This document shows, piece after piece, positions 31,837-42,308 of a stretch of DNA of 64,000 nt. The DNA comes from Symsagittifera roscoffensis (taxonomy: Eukaryota > Xenacoelomorpha > Acoela > Convolutidae). Both the position numbers and the translations under genes were made by a program. How positions within the stretch are numbered: the first letter of the stretch is position 1; every line of letters begins with the position of its first letter. Under the pieces are notes generated by a model. That model saw nothing but the letters and a program-made list of their open reading frames with translations, was not told where the DNA came from and did no database searches. The stretch spans positions 88,883,845 to 88,947,844 of the forward strand of contig NC_087062.1 in the NCBI RefSeq assembly GCF_963678635.1. Direction: 5' to 3'.

Positions 31837-33661
31837 ACGCCATCCGCTTGCGCAACATAAGGATTTGATGGGCGGCAGTCACAATGTTTTTGCGTTAGCC
31901 AAAAACCAATTCCAGACTTGCTCCAGTCAGTCGCAAGACAAGCAGGTCTCCCCTTATCAAAAATTTCCACACCTGAGCGAATCTCTTTGATAATGACATT
32001 CTTAGACGCTTGAAACGCATGCTCAAGATGATCTGTCCATTGGAACGGTGTACCAGGTTTTAAAAGTCTCCGAAACGGACTCATTTGAGGCGCTGCAGCA
32101 AAGGAAAACGAGATTTGATTAACAAGACTGAACCAGCTTCGGATGTCCGTGATGTTCTTGGGCGATGGAAAACTTTCAATGACTTCTAAGTATTGGGCAC
32201 ATGGACCAACGGTGCTATTGCTGATCTCAAATCCTGCAAAATCGACAGTTTCTTTCGCAAAAACAAACTTTGAAGGGTTTAGAACAATGCCATTGCTGCC
32301 ACTTAGGTGAAGCCATTCTGCGGCTTGTGAAAATGCCTCTGCGATGTCACTCGACCACAATAAAGTATCATCAATGCATTTTGTCTTGTTAGGTACCTGT
32401 GAAACAATTTCATCAAACCTGCGTGTATAGCCGTCTCCTGATGCGATGTACCCCTGAGGTGCAACACAGTACCAATACCTTCCCCGCGGTGTGATGAAAG
32501 TGGTGTAGTGACGATCATCTCTGTGAAGGCATCGAAAACCGTTTTGAGAGTGTTGCGTGGAACCGATCGCGCCTGATGGAAAGGCGACTGCGTATGATGC
32601 GTTTCGCGAGAGGCGTGCTGATTCAGTGGTTGCAAGTCAACGGTTCGTCTGGGCTTTCCAGATTTTTTGGCACATATCACCATCCTGTGACACCACCTTG
32701 TTGGTTCACCAACGGCAACTGGTTCAATTACTCCCAGACGAACATCTTCGTCGAGCGCTGCTTTCACTTGATCCTGCCAGTGTAGTGGAACTGGTATTGG
32801 TGTGTGGACGCACGATGGAGTCGCTTCCGGGTTGACGTGAAGGCGTAGGGGTGGACCAGACATGGTTGGAAGAAGTTGATGGGTGCACACGTTAAATGTA
32901 CTACTACTATACCTGTCTTTCAGCCAGGTTTCTAGTTTTTGCCGGTTCGCTGCAACTGGCGCAAATGGGATCTCAGAAGGGACCGGTGGCGGTGGTTTGC
33001 GCGTTGGGCATTGGCATGCACGGTCACTGGTCACTTGACATACCGAGGAGTGGGTTTCACCTACTGTAGGAAAGTTCTTAGATATAAGCCCAAGGGCAAT
33101 GCATGCCTGTTTAGACAAGAACAGTCTTTTAGTGTCATCGGTCAGGTATATGATCTGACGAGTTTCGGCACTGCCGGCTGCTGATTTTCCACCAACTCGC
33201 GCGACAATTGCACCGGATATCTTGATACCTTGGTTTGTGGCGGCCGACATCTGCATTGTCACAGGAATGAGATCAGATTGCTGCAAGCCTAGGAGGCGGA
33301 GGATGTTCGTACCGGCAAGACAAGATTGACAACCAGTGTATGCAAGAGCTTGCATCTCACAATGCTTGACTTTGTGATTCCTGTCAGAGAAACCGAGTGC
33401 TGCAGAATCGTCGGGATGCACCACTACTCTGACTTCGATTACCGGTTGAGGGTGTGATGACTTACGTTTCCAAGAATTGCACAACTCGTCGTAGATATGA
33501 TGATCCAGAACAAGATGACTGATTTTACCTGATGTGCTGATGCTGTGGACGGCGTCGAGAACTCCCAGCATTCCAGAATTATCGACGGGTGCTGCGGTTG
33601 AGCGTTGAGTTGTTTGTCGACAGACTTCCGTGAGGTGATGATATTTTCCGCAGTTGACGCA
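31833..33661 (-). pseudogene. pol: G1 pol: aspartic protease and reverse transcriptase, broken
   Basis: Open from after the TAG to about 32540, covering the protease-like region and the N-terminal RT. The protease active-site segment reads AYTGCQSCLAG with Tyr (TAC, 33338-33340) where Asp is required, so it should be dead. The RT fingers include HRMVICAKKSGKPRRTVDLQ. A 25-bp deletion relative to G2 near 32530 shifts frame. The RT catalytic pair, IDDTLLW, is at 32367-32372 in the downstream frame, open to 31833, where another frame break precedes RNase H. Confidence 0.85.
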
Positions 33662-34529
33662 CTACTTGCCATATGCCGGACATTTGTTGATTCGGTCCTG
33701 TCTGTTCTGACTGTGACCAGGTTGCCCGCAATAACCGCATGTGACACCACTCCGTGGAGTGGTAACTCGAAGCTTGTCTTTTCGTTTGTAAGTTGATAAC
33801 GCGGCCTGCACAGACGATCCGTTCAGCTGAAGGGCTGATCTCTTACCACTCTCCCTGGCCTCAATAAATTGCGGGGCCTCGTCAAGAGTAAGGTCTTGCT
33901 TTGCTTGACCGAGAATGTCTAGCCGTATTTCTTCGTCTTCTATGCCTCTGATGAGCGCATCTCGAACCATGTAGTCAGAGTAACTTACCACTGCGGGCGG
34001 GTTGCAACCACACTCAACCGTGAAAGCACACACGCTTGCTTGACCTCGTAGACGGGCAGCAAAGGCGCGCACTGGTTCATCTCTGTCTTGTCTGATCTGA
34101 CCGAGTTGAACTCTTGCCACAAGTATGTTCTCTGCGCGAACGGCAAGTGACTTGATAGAGTTTAAAACTACCTGTTCGGTGCTGCTATTGAGCGTACCAT
34201 ACGTGCGTGTGAGGTCCTTCCTGAGAGACTTCGCAGCACTCGAGTAGTTGATAGATGACGTCAGGGCCGGATAATCGTGTTGCGGATTTGTACTCCGACC
34301 ACCGCTGATTGAAATACTGCCAGTCCTCGTTGGTTCCCCCGGAGTCGATAGTGGGCCGCTTCACCTTCTCTAGCTTCGATGTGGATGTTGTGCCTGCATC
34401 AGCTGGGTGGGCAGTTCGTGCGTGCAATTGGATGAGGTTGGTGAGTACATCTGAAGCGAGTGTGGCGTCCCATGTGGTTGGGCACTCGGGTGCTGGGCAT
34501 TCAATCACGTTCATTGTTGGATACTCCAA
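33662..34529 (-). pseudogene. gag: G1 gag, frameshifted and stopped
   Basis: Structural polyprotein of the retrotransposon. ATG at 34529; the frame is lost near 34225 (stop at 34185) and the correct frame is resumed in 34120-33662. The C-terminus has a CCHC zinc knuckle (CGYCGQPGHSQ...C). A TAG at 33662-33664 follows, and the very next codons of the same frame encode a second knuckle, CVNCGKYHHLTEVC. The stop thus lies between the two knuckles. Both lesions are shared with G2. Confidence 0.85.
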
Positions 34530-34544
34530 TTAGGTAGATAACAT

Positions 34545-34649
34545 AAATGACAACAGTCTTTGTTCCAATATTCAATTAAAACAATCGATTAAAACAATGT
34601 TATCTGAAATAGGAAACTATTATAAACACAATCAGAATATAGTCCAGTA
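34545..34649 (-). repeat. G1 5' LTR (105 bp)
   Basis: Same termini as the 3' LTR with five base differences (about 95% identity). The gag start lies only about 15 bases inside it, leaving almost no leader. Confidence 0.88.
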
Positions 34650-35529
34650 GTCTTTCACCAGAGCGACCTTTTATCAGACCACAATGCAATAATTCAATTA
34701 AGATAAATTTAAAATAATGAATGATTCAAAAATGAAGCGGTTACAACAAACAAAACTTCGTTCAGAAACTGTGAAATTATACGGTGTCATTACATCTGTC
34801 AATCAAATTTGTTTATCGAGTCTGGTAAAAGGTCCGTTATAAATTTTCTGGTAAAAGGTCGGTCTGATAAAAGGTCGGTCCCCGTCTCTATAATAGTTTC
34901 AAATTTTTTGCTGTATTAATTGAGTCAGTAAAAAAATGCTCAAAACGTGTTGTTTTTACACGAAAAATTATGATCAAGGTCTTGTAGAGTTTTTGAAAAT
35001 AATTTGGTTGCAGTACTTTTTCTGTAGTAAATATGTCGTGATGATTTTTCTGTTTTCTTAATAAAAAAGTCTTAAAGTCTGTACACAATCAAATTTGATT
35101 TTTTTCGGTTTGCATTTAGATTTATTTTTCATCAAACAGAAAAATTGTAACGATCACAAAAAACACGAGTGGCTTCTTTTTCGAAAGTGTTTTTTATTTT
35201 CAGATTTCCCAGTGGAACCAAAAGTTTGCTTCAGTTTTCTCAAATTGGGATAAATTTATCAAAAAAAGTGTCACTCATTAAATCTTCTGGAAACTGTAAA
35301 AGCGCTAAGGCCATGTAAGTTATTTTAGAAATTCGAAAGTTTGTTTTTTTTTTAAAAAAACAAGTCAGTATTTTTTTGTTTCCCTGCGGTGCTAGGGATT
35401 TTAGCAGACCAATCTTTTAGCAGATTGGCGATTAGCTACCGCTTGCTCCGCTGCGCTTTAATTCAACACGAGTGTTATTGTGCGAGCAAATCTTTGTTTG
35501 GCCGCTAATTTAGACTGCGGTGTTTTCAA

Positions 35530-35690
35530 AGGAGTGCGGTCTTTATTTAGACAACCGCGTATTCATATTCGTCACTAAGCAGACAAATACCATATTAACC
35601 AATCAGATTTGAGATGAGAAAGCAAATTTTCGAAATAAATAATTATTAATCATTTATTTCTTCCTTGTCTCGATTCTGATTGGTTAATAC
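35530..35690. mobile_element. Truncated foldback MITE, same family as 5989-6209
   Basis: Starts GGAGTGCGGTC, then TATTTAGACAACCGCGTATTC, and has inner arms AACCAATCAGATTTGAGA and CTCGATTCTGATTGGTTAA. The outer right arm is missing. Copies at about 42703-42865 and 58726-58880 are the duplicates in P2 and P3. Confidence 0.65.
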
Positions 35691-37386
35691 AATTAGTTTT
35701 CAAAAATTGCAAGTTCGGCTCTGCGAAACATTCGCATGCAATTAGACCCTGCCAATTGAATATTCATTTAACCGTTGGTTTCAGAAACCTATTTGCGTAT
35801 TATGAAACAGAATTCGTTTCCGTTAAATGAAGTTCATGTTTGAAAAATTTAAATGGGTCCTTCTATTCATCAATTTTTCCTGCTTTGCTATTCTGCCTTA
35901 TTAAAGCAAGCGATCAGCCTAGCTTAATGGAACTATTTTTAACTAAAGCTGGCTCTCAGGTTTTTATCTCAAAAGTGAAGATTTTCCGCAAATAACAAAA
36001 TAGGCTGCAATAGTTGTTTAAGTGGCAATGAACGTGGTGGAGACTTATTTAGTCGTATTGATTTTCTGTCTTTTTTTCAGGAAAAATTTTTTAGTAACTA
36101 TTTAAGCGCATTCATACATTTTAATGCACTTAAGAAATTGTTTATCTGTACCAGTATACCCCTTTTTTAAGTTCATTCAAATTCGTTTAGTTGAAAGAAG
36201 AAGGCAAATAGGAAACTACTTAAGTCTCCTTGAGTTCTTTGCCACCTTCTCCACGGTCTGTTGCCTATGCTCTAAACGTGCTTAAATGAAACAATTAAAA
36301 CGAACAGTAAAATATGCCTTAAGACTAGTGTAAGCTCCAGGTGTAGCAAACAGCTAACTAGTAGTCCAGTCCATATTAGTTGTCACTGGAATCAACTATC
36401 CAGAAAAAAAATCTTAAAAAAGATTTCAGAGAAAAGTTAGTGCAGAAGGATGAAAAAATGCCCAACCTTTTGAAATGTTATTTTTTTCAAAAATGGTCTT
36501 CAACTTTGATCACTCAAGTTTAAACTTAATCAAATCAACTTCTAGTTACCACTGGAGCTCAGATTGCGATCTATGACAAAAAAGCAAGTAGGACAAAAAA
36601 TTAATCGGTAAATTGCTCAAAATGGTTCAAGAACTGAATAGCGAGAGGTGAACTTAAATTTAGGCTCGGTTAAGTAATCTTGCCTCAAATTATGACCCTT
36701 CAAAAATATGTCTGTCATTGGCCTTGTTTTTAATTATGTCTATTTTGGTAATGTAATGGGTGCCGAATTTTAAGCCAACGAATGTTCAGGCCGAAAAGAA
36801 AAAAGATACTCAAAACTTGCCGAACAAGTGCAGAAGAGCGACTTGATTTTCACGTATGTACACGGTTAACACTGTGTTTAAACGCTGTATACTTTAGTGT
36901 TTAAATTAACTTCTCCTGTTCGGGTGATTTTCTTGTGTGCTTTGACTAACTGAGCAAGTCCTCCATTGGTTTCGTGAACGACGTATCGAGCGACGCGAAT
37001 GGCTCTAAAGTGCCGAGAAGCAGTAAAATTATTTTATTTCGGATTTTTGGTTTGCTGCGTTTTTTGTGTCCGGCTTTTTCGAAGTCGGCCTTACTAAAAA
37101 TAAATGAAAAGAGCACTCAACAGGTAAAAGTACTGCACACAGACTGCATATAATTTCGTCGTTTTTCTTGTCGTAAAGCTACATTGCATCGAGAATACGA
37201 GTGAACAATTTGAGACACGGCGTGTAGAGATGTGAACAAAATTCGAGATGCAATATAGGCTGTTGCTTATCTGGTATGAAACATGCGAATAGTTAGTTTG
37301 AACAAAATACCCACATTTGAGAAAAGTTTCACGCTCACGTTATTTCTACCTTCAAATTTGTTTTAGTTAATTGTTCTAGGGAAAAT

Positions 37387-37550
37387 ATAGCACTAATGTT
37401 TTACTTTTATATTTGAAAACTAGTGCTTTATTTGAAATACTAGTGCAATATTTCAATATTGCACAAGTATTTCAAAACTTGCAATAATTTTTCAGATATT
37501 GCACTAGTGGTTTAAATGTTGCACTAGTTCTTCAAGTACGGCACGGACAC
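37387..37550. repeat. Array of ~20-bp units with GCACTAGT / ACTAGTGC cores
   Basis: Seven or eight units of about 19-21 bp. The core alternates orientation: AGCACTAAT, ACTAGTGC, ACTAGTGC, TTGCACAAGT, ACTTGCAA, TTGCACTAGT, TTGCACTAGT, separated by ATTT/TTCAAA-rich spacers. Retained in P2 (44186-44345) and P3 (60585-60735). Palindromic cores at about two helical turns could be protein-binding sites; purely inferential. Confidence 0.55.
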
Positions 37551-38119
37551 ATGCTGAACACGTGCGTGTTTTTTTTTATTATTAAATTGAATTAAACGTT
37601 AAAATGTGCTTTTTTTAAACTCGAAACTTTTTTTTATAACAATCATATTTCAAAAATTATAAAGGCATTTTTGAAATTCGAAAGTTAGAGTTTTTCAAAA
37701 AAAACGAGTAGTTTTTTTTTCAGTTTTTTTCCTTGTTTCCTTACAATCATTAGTTCTTCTTGGCAATGTTTTTTTAACAATTTTACAACCTTCTGTTTGT
37801 TTTTGAAACTTTTTTTTGGAATTGTCCTTCCTCTGAAAATCTATCTTTATACACTTGTTTATATTTATCTAAGCCTAAGGTCAGTGCAAGATGGCGTGAT
37901 TGTGATTGCCATGTGTTTCTTGATACTGTGCTGTACTGTATTTAAGATAAAACTTAGTGACGTGTAGATAAGTGTTGGTGGTTTTTTCCTGTGTCGTTCA
38001 ACTTCAATGGCGGGTGCTTTGATCTATCGGTTCCTTCTAATAATAAGTTGATTTTGTTAGTCAAAGTGTCACGTGATATGATAGCTGATAAATGTTTGTT
38101 CAAACCATTTGAACATTTT

Positions 38120-41100
38120 GTGTGGTTGGTACTTACCAGGGTGAATGGGAAGGAAATCGACGGAGATAACTGCGTGGTTCGATCTGGCGTATTGCGATAC
38201 TGAAGCATTGCTCGATTGAAGTTGTCAGTGTCCAGGCATCCGTTCCTATCGGTATTATCAGCTATGAGTCGTTTAATAGTTTTCACGCCAATTTCTGCAC
38301 GCGAGTTGCTGTGCGGGAAAGCCACGGAAGAAACGCGGTGCGAAACGCCCCAACTTTTGAGGAATGTTTGAGTTTCATGTGACATGAATTCCGTTCCTCC
38401 GTCTGACGACAACTCGTCGCTTATACCGAATGTCACAAAAAGCTGCCTCAAACAAGTAATTAATCCTTTAGAACCATCTTTGGAACGCTCTACCACAGGC
38501 CAATTACTGTATCGGTCTACGACTACAAGGTAACGTTGCCCACCGTATCGGAAGTAATCCGCGACTACACATTGAAAGGGGTACAGCGGTTGGAAGGGTG
38601 GCGTTGGCGGTTGGCTCGGTTGGGATGGCGCATTTCTATTGCACGTGGCGCATCTCTCTCTCCACGCTGTAATTGCCGGAATCATTCCAGGCCAGAAGAC
38701 GGAGGACTCAGCTCTTGATATCATCTGGGAAACACCTTGGTGCGCGGAATGCAAGACGGCGAGTGCTTTCTGCCGAAGCGATGGCAGTATTACCACACGA
38801 TCTTTATAAAGGATAACTCCGTCGTAGGTAGAAAGATGTTCACGGTATTGAAAGAATCCTTGTATCGCAGTTGGCACCCGTTGTCGCGATTTCGCGAAAC
38901 CCGCTTCAATATGTTGTAGAAGGAGTTGACACGATGAGTCGCTAGCTGTGCTAAGACGCACAGATTCCCAGGTAATCTTACTAAGGACATCTCTGCTTTT
39001 GTTATCGAAGGAAGAGCAAATCTCGGTTTCTTTATTGTCGTGTACACGAATAGAAGCCAGGCACATAGTTTCTGGTGCGCCGATTGACTCAGTGGGTTGG
39101 TCGTCAGGCAATTGCATTTCTTCGGAAACCCCCACAGGATTACGTGAAACACTGTCAGCAGCTGCGTTTCTAGCTCCAGGAACGTGGACTATAGCTGCGT
39201 TTCTAGCTCCAGGAACGTGGACTATACGAAATCGGAACCGCAGTGTCTTCCCTTTGAGGTTTCGAAGGCGTGGGTTCTCTATATCATGTAGCGATCTGTC
39301 CCCGAACACCTTGACGAGAGGTTTATGATCCACAGCGATAATTAGGTTATCGCAACCAAGGACGAAGTGACGCCATTTTTCGAGTGCGTCGACCACGGCT
39401 AGCGCTTCACCTTCGATTGGAGCATATCTTGACTCTGCACTGCTCGTGAACCGGCTGCCAACGAGGGTCACACGCCATCCGCTTGCGCAACATAAGGATT
39501 TGATGGGCGGCAGTCACAATGTTTTTGCGTTAGCCAAAAACCAATTCCAGACTTGCTCCAGTCAGTCGCAAGACAAGTAGGTCTCCCCTTATCAAAAATT
39601 TCCACACCTGAGCGAATCTCGTTGATAATGACATTCTTAGACGCTTGAAACGCATGCTCAAGATGATCTGTCCATTGGAACGGTGTACCAGGTTTTAAAA
39701 GGCTCCGAAACGGACTCATTTGAGGCGCTGCAGCAAAGGAATACGAGATTTGATTAACAAGACCGAACCAGCTTCGGATGTCCGTGATGTTCTTGGGCGA
39801 TGGAAAACTTTCAATGGCTTCTAAGTATTGGGCACATGGACCAACGGTGCTATTGCTGATCTCAAATCCTGCAAAATCGACAGTTTCTTTCGCAAAAACA
39901 AACTTTGAAGGGTTTAGAACAATGCCATTGCTGCCACTTAGGTGAAGCCATTCTGCGGCTTGTGAAAATGCCTCTGCGATGTCACTCGACCACAATAAAG
40001 TATCATCAATGCATTTTGTCTTGTTAGGTACCTGTGAAACAATTTCATCAAACCTGCGTGTATAGCCGTCTCCTGATGCGATGTACCCCTGAGGTGCAAC
40101 ACAGTACCAATACCTTCCCCGCGGTGTGATGAAAGTGGTGTAGTGACGATCATCTCTGTGAAGGGAGTTGCTGTGATATCCATTCCATGCATCGAAAACC
40201 GTTTTGAGAGTGTTGCGTGGAACCTATCGCGCCTGATGGAAAGGCGACTGCGTATGATGCGTTTCGCGAGAGGCGTGCTGATTCAGTGGTTGCAAGTCAA
40301 CGGTTCGTCTGGGCTTTCCAGATTTTTTGGCACATATCACCATCCTGTGACACCACCTTGTTGGTTCACCAACGGCAACTGGTTCAATTACTCCCAGACG
40401 AACATCTTCGTCGAGCGCTACTTTCACTTGATCCTGCCAGTGTAGTGGAACTGGTATTGGTGTGTGGACGCACGATGGAGTCGCTTCCGGGTTGACGTGA
40501 AGGCGTAGGGTGGACCAGACATGGTTGGAAGAAGTTGATGGGTGCACACGTTAAATGCACTACTACTATACCTGTCTTTCAGCCAGGTTTCTAGTTTTTG
40601 CCGGTTCGCTGCAACTGGCGCAAATGGGATCTCAGAAGGGACCGGTGGCGGTGGTTTGCGCGTTGGGCATTGGCATGCACGGTCACTGGTCACTTGACAT
40701 ACCGAGGAGTGGGTTTCACCTACTGTAGGAAAGTTCTTAGATATAAGCCCAAGGGCAATGCATGCCTGTTTAGACAAGAACAGTCTTTTAGTGTCATCGG
40801 TCAGGTATATGATCTGACGAGTTTCGGCACTGCCGGCTGCTGATTTTCCACCAACTCGCGCGACAATTGCACCGGATATCTTGATACCTTGGTTTGTGGC
40901 GGCCGACATCTGCATTGTCACAGGAATGATATCAGATTGCTGCAAGCCTAGGAGGCGGAGGATGTTCGTACCGGCAAGACAAGATTGACAACCAGTGTAT
41001 GCAAGAGCTTGCATCTCACAATGCTTGACTTTGTGATTCCTGTCAGAGAAACCGAGTGCTGCAGAATCGTCGGGATGCACCACTACTCTGACTTCGATTA

Positions 41101-41320
41101 CCGGTTGAGGGTGTGATGACTTACGTTTCCAAGAATTGCACAACTCGTCGTAGATATGATGATCCAGAACAAGATGACTGATTTTACCTGATGTGCTGAT
41201 ACTGTGGACGGCGTCGAGAACTCCCAGCATTCCAGAATTATCGACGGGTGCTGCGGTTGAGCGTTGAGTTGTTTGTCGACAGACTTCCGTGAGGTGATGA
41301 TATTTTCCGCAGTTGACGCA
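38120..41320 (-). pseudogene. pol: G2 pol, partial
   Basis: Protease region with the same AYTGCQSC change; RT with a one-base loss near 40508 that shifts frame, but without G1's 25-bp deletion; RNase H; and integrase core with an intact SDGGTEF codon run. The RNase H tether carries a 33-bp tandem duplication at 39163-39228 (repeated IVHVPGARNAA), in frame. A 29-bp deletion after 38158 and the host fusion at 38115-38120 remove the integrase C-terminus. Confidence 0.85.
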
Positions 41321-42188
41321 CTACTTGCCATATGCCGGACATTTGTTGATTCGGTCCTGTCTGTTCTGACTGTGACCAGGTTGCCCGCAATAACCGCATG
41401 TGGCACCACTCCGTGGAGTGCTAACTCGAATCTTGTCTTTTCGTTTGTAAATTGATAACGCGGCCTGCACAGACGATCCGTTCAGCTGAAGGGCTGATCT
41501 CTTACCACTCTCCCTGGCCTCAATAAATTGCAGGGCCTCGTCAAGAGTAAGGTCTTGCTTTGCTTGACCGAGAATGTCTAGCCGTATTTCTTCGTCTTCT
41601 ATGCCTCTGATGAGCGCATCTTGAACCATGTAGTCAGAGTAACTTACCACTGCGGGCGGGTTGCAACCACACTCAACCGTGAAAGCACACACGCTTGCTT
41701 GACCTTGTAGACGGGCAGCAAAGGCGCGCACTGGTTCATCTCTGTCTTGTCTGATCTGACCGAGTTGAACTCTTGCCACAAGTATGTTCTCTGCGCGAAC
41801 GGCAAGTGACTTGATAGAGTTTAAAACTACCTGTTCGGTGCTGCTATTGAGCGTACCATACGTGCGTGTGAGGTCCTTCCTGAGAGACTTCGCAGCACTC
41901 GAGTAGTTGATAGATGACGTCAGGGCCGGATAATCGTGTTGCGGATTTGTACTCCGACCACCGCTGATTGAAATACTGCCAGTCCTCGTTGGTTCCCCCG
42001 GAGTCGATAGTGGGCCGCTTCACCTTCTCTAGCTTCGATGTGGATGTTGTGCCTGCATCAGCTGGGTGGGCAGTTCGTGCGTGCAATTGGATGAGGTTGG
42101 TGAGTACATCTGAAGCGAGTGTGGCGTCCCATGTGGTTGGGCACTCGGGTGCTGGGCATTCAATCACGTTCATTGTTGGATACTCCAA
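41321..42188 (-). pseudogene. gag: G2 gag, frameshifted and stopped
   Basis: Same structure as G1 gag: ATG at 42188, frame loss with stop at 41844, continuation 41779-41321 with the CCHC knuckle, TAG at 41321-41323 between the two knuckles. A few amino-acid differences from G1 only. Confidence 0.85.
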
Positions 42189-42203
42189 TTAGGTAGATAA
42201 CAT

Positions 42204-42308
42204 AAATGACAACAGTCTTTGTTCCAATATTCAATTAAAACAATCGATTAAAACAATGTTATCTGAAATAGGAAACTATTATAAACACAATCAGAACATA
42301 GTCCAGTA
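42204..42308 (-). repeat. G2 5' LTR
   Basis: 105 bp, almost identical to the G1 5' LTR (one difference seen: AGAACATAG versus AGAATATAG), followed by the same GTCTTTCACCAG flank. Confidence 0.88.

Larger units (their letters stand above)
29605..34649 (-). mobile_element. Ty3/gypsy LTR retrotransposon G1, defective
   Basis: 5,045 bp, minus orientation. Two 105-bp LTRs (29605-29709 and 34545-34649) differ at five positions. The 6-bp target duplication GTCTTT is at 29599-29604 and 34650-34655, and the uninterrupted site is seen in R2/P3 (about 57842). The purine-rich tract before the 3' LTR reads GGACTTGAGGGGGCA in the minus sense. Domain order is gag, protease, RT, RNase H, integrase, as in Ty3/gypsy; such short LTRs recall the mag-like lineage. 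All ORFs are broken. Confidence 0.92.
34650..38120. repeat. Segmental duplication block P1
   Basis: About 3.47 kb, near-identical to P3 (57846-61325) and, with two deletions, to P2. No coding exon recognised. It contains a truncated foldback MITE (about 35530-35690), an older repeat also found in Q, and the CACTAGTG array. It ends by running into gypsy DNA at a shared ATTTTG (38115-38120). Confidence 0.9.
38115..42308 (-). mobile_element. Ty3/gypsy copy G2, lacks its 3' end
   Basis: Nearly identical to G1 from the equivalent of 30485 to the 5' LTR (42204-42308, 105 bp), then P2 begins with the same GTCTTT flank as P1. The 3' LTR and integrase C-terminus are absent; the left edge is fused to P1 at ATTTTG. 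Because target flank, gag frameshift, TAG and protease change are identical to G1, it arose by DNA duplication, not retrotransposition. Confidence 0.9.

Noticed and set aside
33662-33664. Programmed TAG readthrough between gag and pol of the gypsy element.
   Set aside because: The stop separates two zinc knuckles rather than gag from protease, the element has other shared lesions, and the two copies are duplicates, so sharing is not evidence of selection.
37954-38120. C-terminal extension of the G2 integrase frame into P1 sequence.
   Set aside because: It is read-through into host DNA after the gypsy/host fusion at ATTTTG, not an evolved domain. The same applies to G3 at 44765-44931.
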